Part shown: positions 5,027-5,939 of the stretch, one piece after another
Layout of the letters: each line of letters starts with the position of its first letter
How positions within the stretch are numbered: the stretch's first letter is position 1
Origin: JABWAJ01 sp046153985
GTDB lineage: Bacteria > Bacteroidota > Bacteroidia > Chitinophagales > Saprospiraceae
Length of the DNA: 5,939 bases
Assembly: GCA_046153985.1 (NCBI GenBank)
Contig: JBJXFD010000667.1
Location: 1 to 5,939, forward strand
Direction of reading: 5' to 3'
Translations under genes and position numbers: made by a program
The notes under the pieces: generated by a model
What the model was told of the DNA's origin: nothing
The model's database searches: none
Seen by the model: only the letters and a program-made list of their open reading frames with translations

Positions 5027-5608
5027 CTACTGAAGCACTGCTTCTTTTTCCTCGATCATCTTGCGGATGTTGATCAGCGCGTAGCGCATACGGCCCAGGG
5101 CAGTATTGATGCTGACGCGGGTCAACTTAGCAATTTCTTTGAAGCTCATGTCCGCATAATGACGCAGGATCACCACTTCGCGTTGTTCCGGCGGGAGCAT
5201 ATCAATCAGGTGGCGCACTTTGTCGTGCGTCTGGCTGCGGATGATGTGCTGCTCGGCGTTATCGTCGGATGAATGAAGGACATCGAAGATGTCGAACGTA
5301 TCTGTTGGCGCTACCTGAGGGCGGCGTTTCGTGCGGCGGAAATAATCCACACACATGTTGTAGGAGATACGCATAGCCCACTGAAGGAATTTGCCCTCGT
5401 GGTTGTATTTCCCCTTTCGGAGTGTATCTACAATTTTAATGAATACTTCCTGAAATATGTCTTCTGCAAGGCTCTGCTCCTTGACAAAGAGATAAATTGA
5501 AGTATAAATTTTTTGCTGGTGCCGATTGAGCAACTCTTCGAAAGCGCGCTCATTTCCTTCCAGATAGCAGGCGATTAACTGCTGATCGTTAAGCATTGTA
5601 ACTTGCAT
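5027..5608 (-). CDS. ECF-type sigma-70 family RNA polymerase sigma factor, 193 residues
   Basis: The protein should direct RNA polymerase to a specific promoter set. Region 2 covers about residues 25-95: AEDIFQEVFIKIVDTL (48-63) is the core-binding helix and FLQWAMRISYNMCVDYFRRT (74-93) the -10 recognition helix. A linker of about 40 residues rich in Asp follows. Region 4 (about 133-185) holds LPPEQREVVILRHYADMSF and the helix-turn-helix FKEIAKLTRVSINTALGRMR (156-175). Size and two-domain layout are those of ECF factors, and it lacks regions 1 and 3. No anti-sigma gene is next to it in the window; downstream lies the repeat block, and it converges with the hydrolase gene. The start could be ATG 5608 or ATG 5596, four codons later; both give a normal N-terminus. 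The regulon is unknown. Confidence 0.93.
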   Translation of the reverse strand: MQVTMLNDQQLIACYLEGNERAFEELLNRHQQKIYTSIYLFVKEQSLAEDIFQEVFIKIVDTLRKGKYNHEGKFLQWAMRISYNMCVDYFRRTKRRPQVAPTDTFDIFDVLHSSDDNAEQHIIRSQTHDKVRHLIDMLPPEQREVVILRHYADMSFKEIAKLTRVSINTALGRMRYALINIRKMIEEKEAVLQ

Positions 5609-5610
5609 AA

Positions 5611-5665
5611 CTAAATAACTTTAAAGAGTGATGGGATTACCAAATTATTTAGTGTAAGCGTTACA
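5611..5665 (-). promoter_or_regulatory. Inverted repeats in the sigma factor leader
   Basis: CTAAATAA (5611-5618) and TTATTTAG (5645-5652) are exact reverse complements, with the first only 2 bp from the start codon. Between them lies the palindrome CTTTAAAG (5619-5626). Immediately upstream in the transcript is TGTAAGCGTTACA (5653-5665), a 5-bp inverted repeat with a 3-nt centre. All lie between the putative transcription start and the coding sequence. They could form an RNA hairpin next to the start codon or a protein-binding site; neither is demonstrated. Confidence 0.4.
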
Positions 5666-5719
5666 ATCGATAACAGTTATGTTTTGGTGAAAAAAAGAAG
5701 TTTGTTATTGAATACTGCC

Positions 5720-5727
5720 CAAAGATA
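5720..5727 (-). promoter_or_regulatory. -7 box of the sigma factor gene promoter
   Basis: On the minus strand TATCTTTG matches TAnnTTTG exactly and equals the box in front of the hydrolase. It lies 112 bp upstream of ATG 5608, giving a leader of about 105 nt. No TTG is found at the expected -33 distance, so the promoter is weak or needs an activator if it is real. Confidence 0.45.
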
Positions 5728-5939
5728 TAGATGCAAATTTAATAGAGGTCATTTTTTCTCCGATTTTTTAAGACGTTAACAAAAAATTAACAATCCCGAC
5801 AAAATAAATAGCATCCAACTTTTATCAAATACTTTCTTTTTCAGCGTGTTGGCTGAATCCGGACAAAAATCAGGGAATCGGGTAGTTAATGGAGCAGAGA
5901 ACCCTGAATTGGCGATTTTTAACGCTTGCCTTTCCGGGT
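5728..5939. other. AT-rich end of the window without a supported gene
   Basis: The stretch carries runs of A and T and a GTTAAC...TTAAC direct repeat (5775-5791). An ATG at 5889 on the plus strand opens a frame of 17 codons that is still open at the window end (MEQRTLNWRF...), but there is no promoter box or codon evidence to call it. Another plus-strand frame without an ATG is also open there. It is left unassigned. Confidence 0.5.

Noticed and set aside
5776..5939. Minus-strand partial frame entering from the right edge, open for about 50 codons
   Set aside because: The region is AT-rich with runs of A and T, and the product shows no recognisable domain; an open frame of this length is not enough.
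5889..5939. Start of a plus-strand gene at ATG 5889 running off the window
   Set aside because: Only 17 codons are visible, there is no promoter box before it, and another frame without ATG is equally open.

Overview
The window looks like chromosomal DNA of a Bacteroidota bacterium, probably of the Saprospiria type (Lewinella or Haliscomenobacter-like); the lower rank is only an impression. Three things support the phylum: exact matches to the Bacteroidota -7 promoter box TAnnTTTG in front of several genes, A-rich leaders without Shine-Dalgarno sites before the start codons, and protein types familiar from this phylum. No mobile element, rRNA or CRISPR array is visible.

Left part (1-1441), all on the minus strand: a tRNA-Gln(TTG) with its own promoter and terminator; two more hairpins with T-tracts; a DksA/TraR-type regulator that has lost the zinc-finger cysteines and gained a long, very acidic tail; and a small unrecognised protein. 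About 470 bp without a recognisable gene follows.

Central part (1943-4631), plus strand: a 487-residue protein that reads as a circularly permuted ATP-grasp ligase, then a 326-residue zinc hydrolase of the succinylglutamate desuccinylase/aspartoacylase family. Each has its own TAnnTTTG box. An ATP-dependent amide-bond former beside an amide-bond hydrolase suggests that one makes, and the other trims or recycles, a small amide or peptide-like compound. That is inference; no substrate can be read from the sequence. The hydrolase gene is flanked on both sides by short-unit repeat arrays: a 53-bp tandem repeat plus an 8-bp tandem repeat that runs up to the promoter, and downstream a GTTGGCAG array.

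Right part (4632-5939): the GTTGGCAG repeats point one way on the left and the opposite way on the right, with a near-perfect 43-nt hairpin of the same motif between them. The whole block lies between two convergent genes. The gene coming from the right is an ECF-type sigma factor on the minus strand with a leader of roughly 100 nt containing inverted repeats. The last ~210 bases are AT-rich and hold no gene that can be supported.

The candidates for something undescribed are the ATP-grasp/hydrolase pair and the two-sided inverted repeat block.
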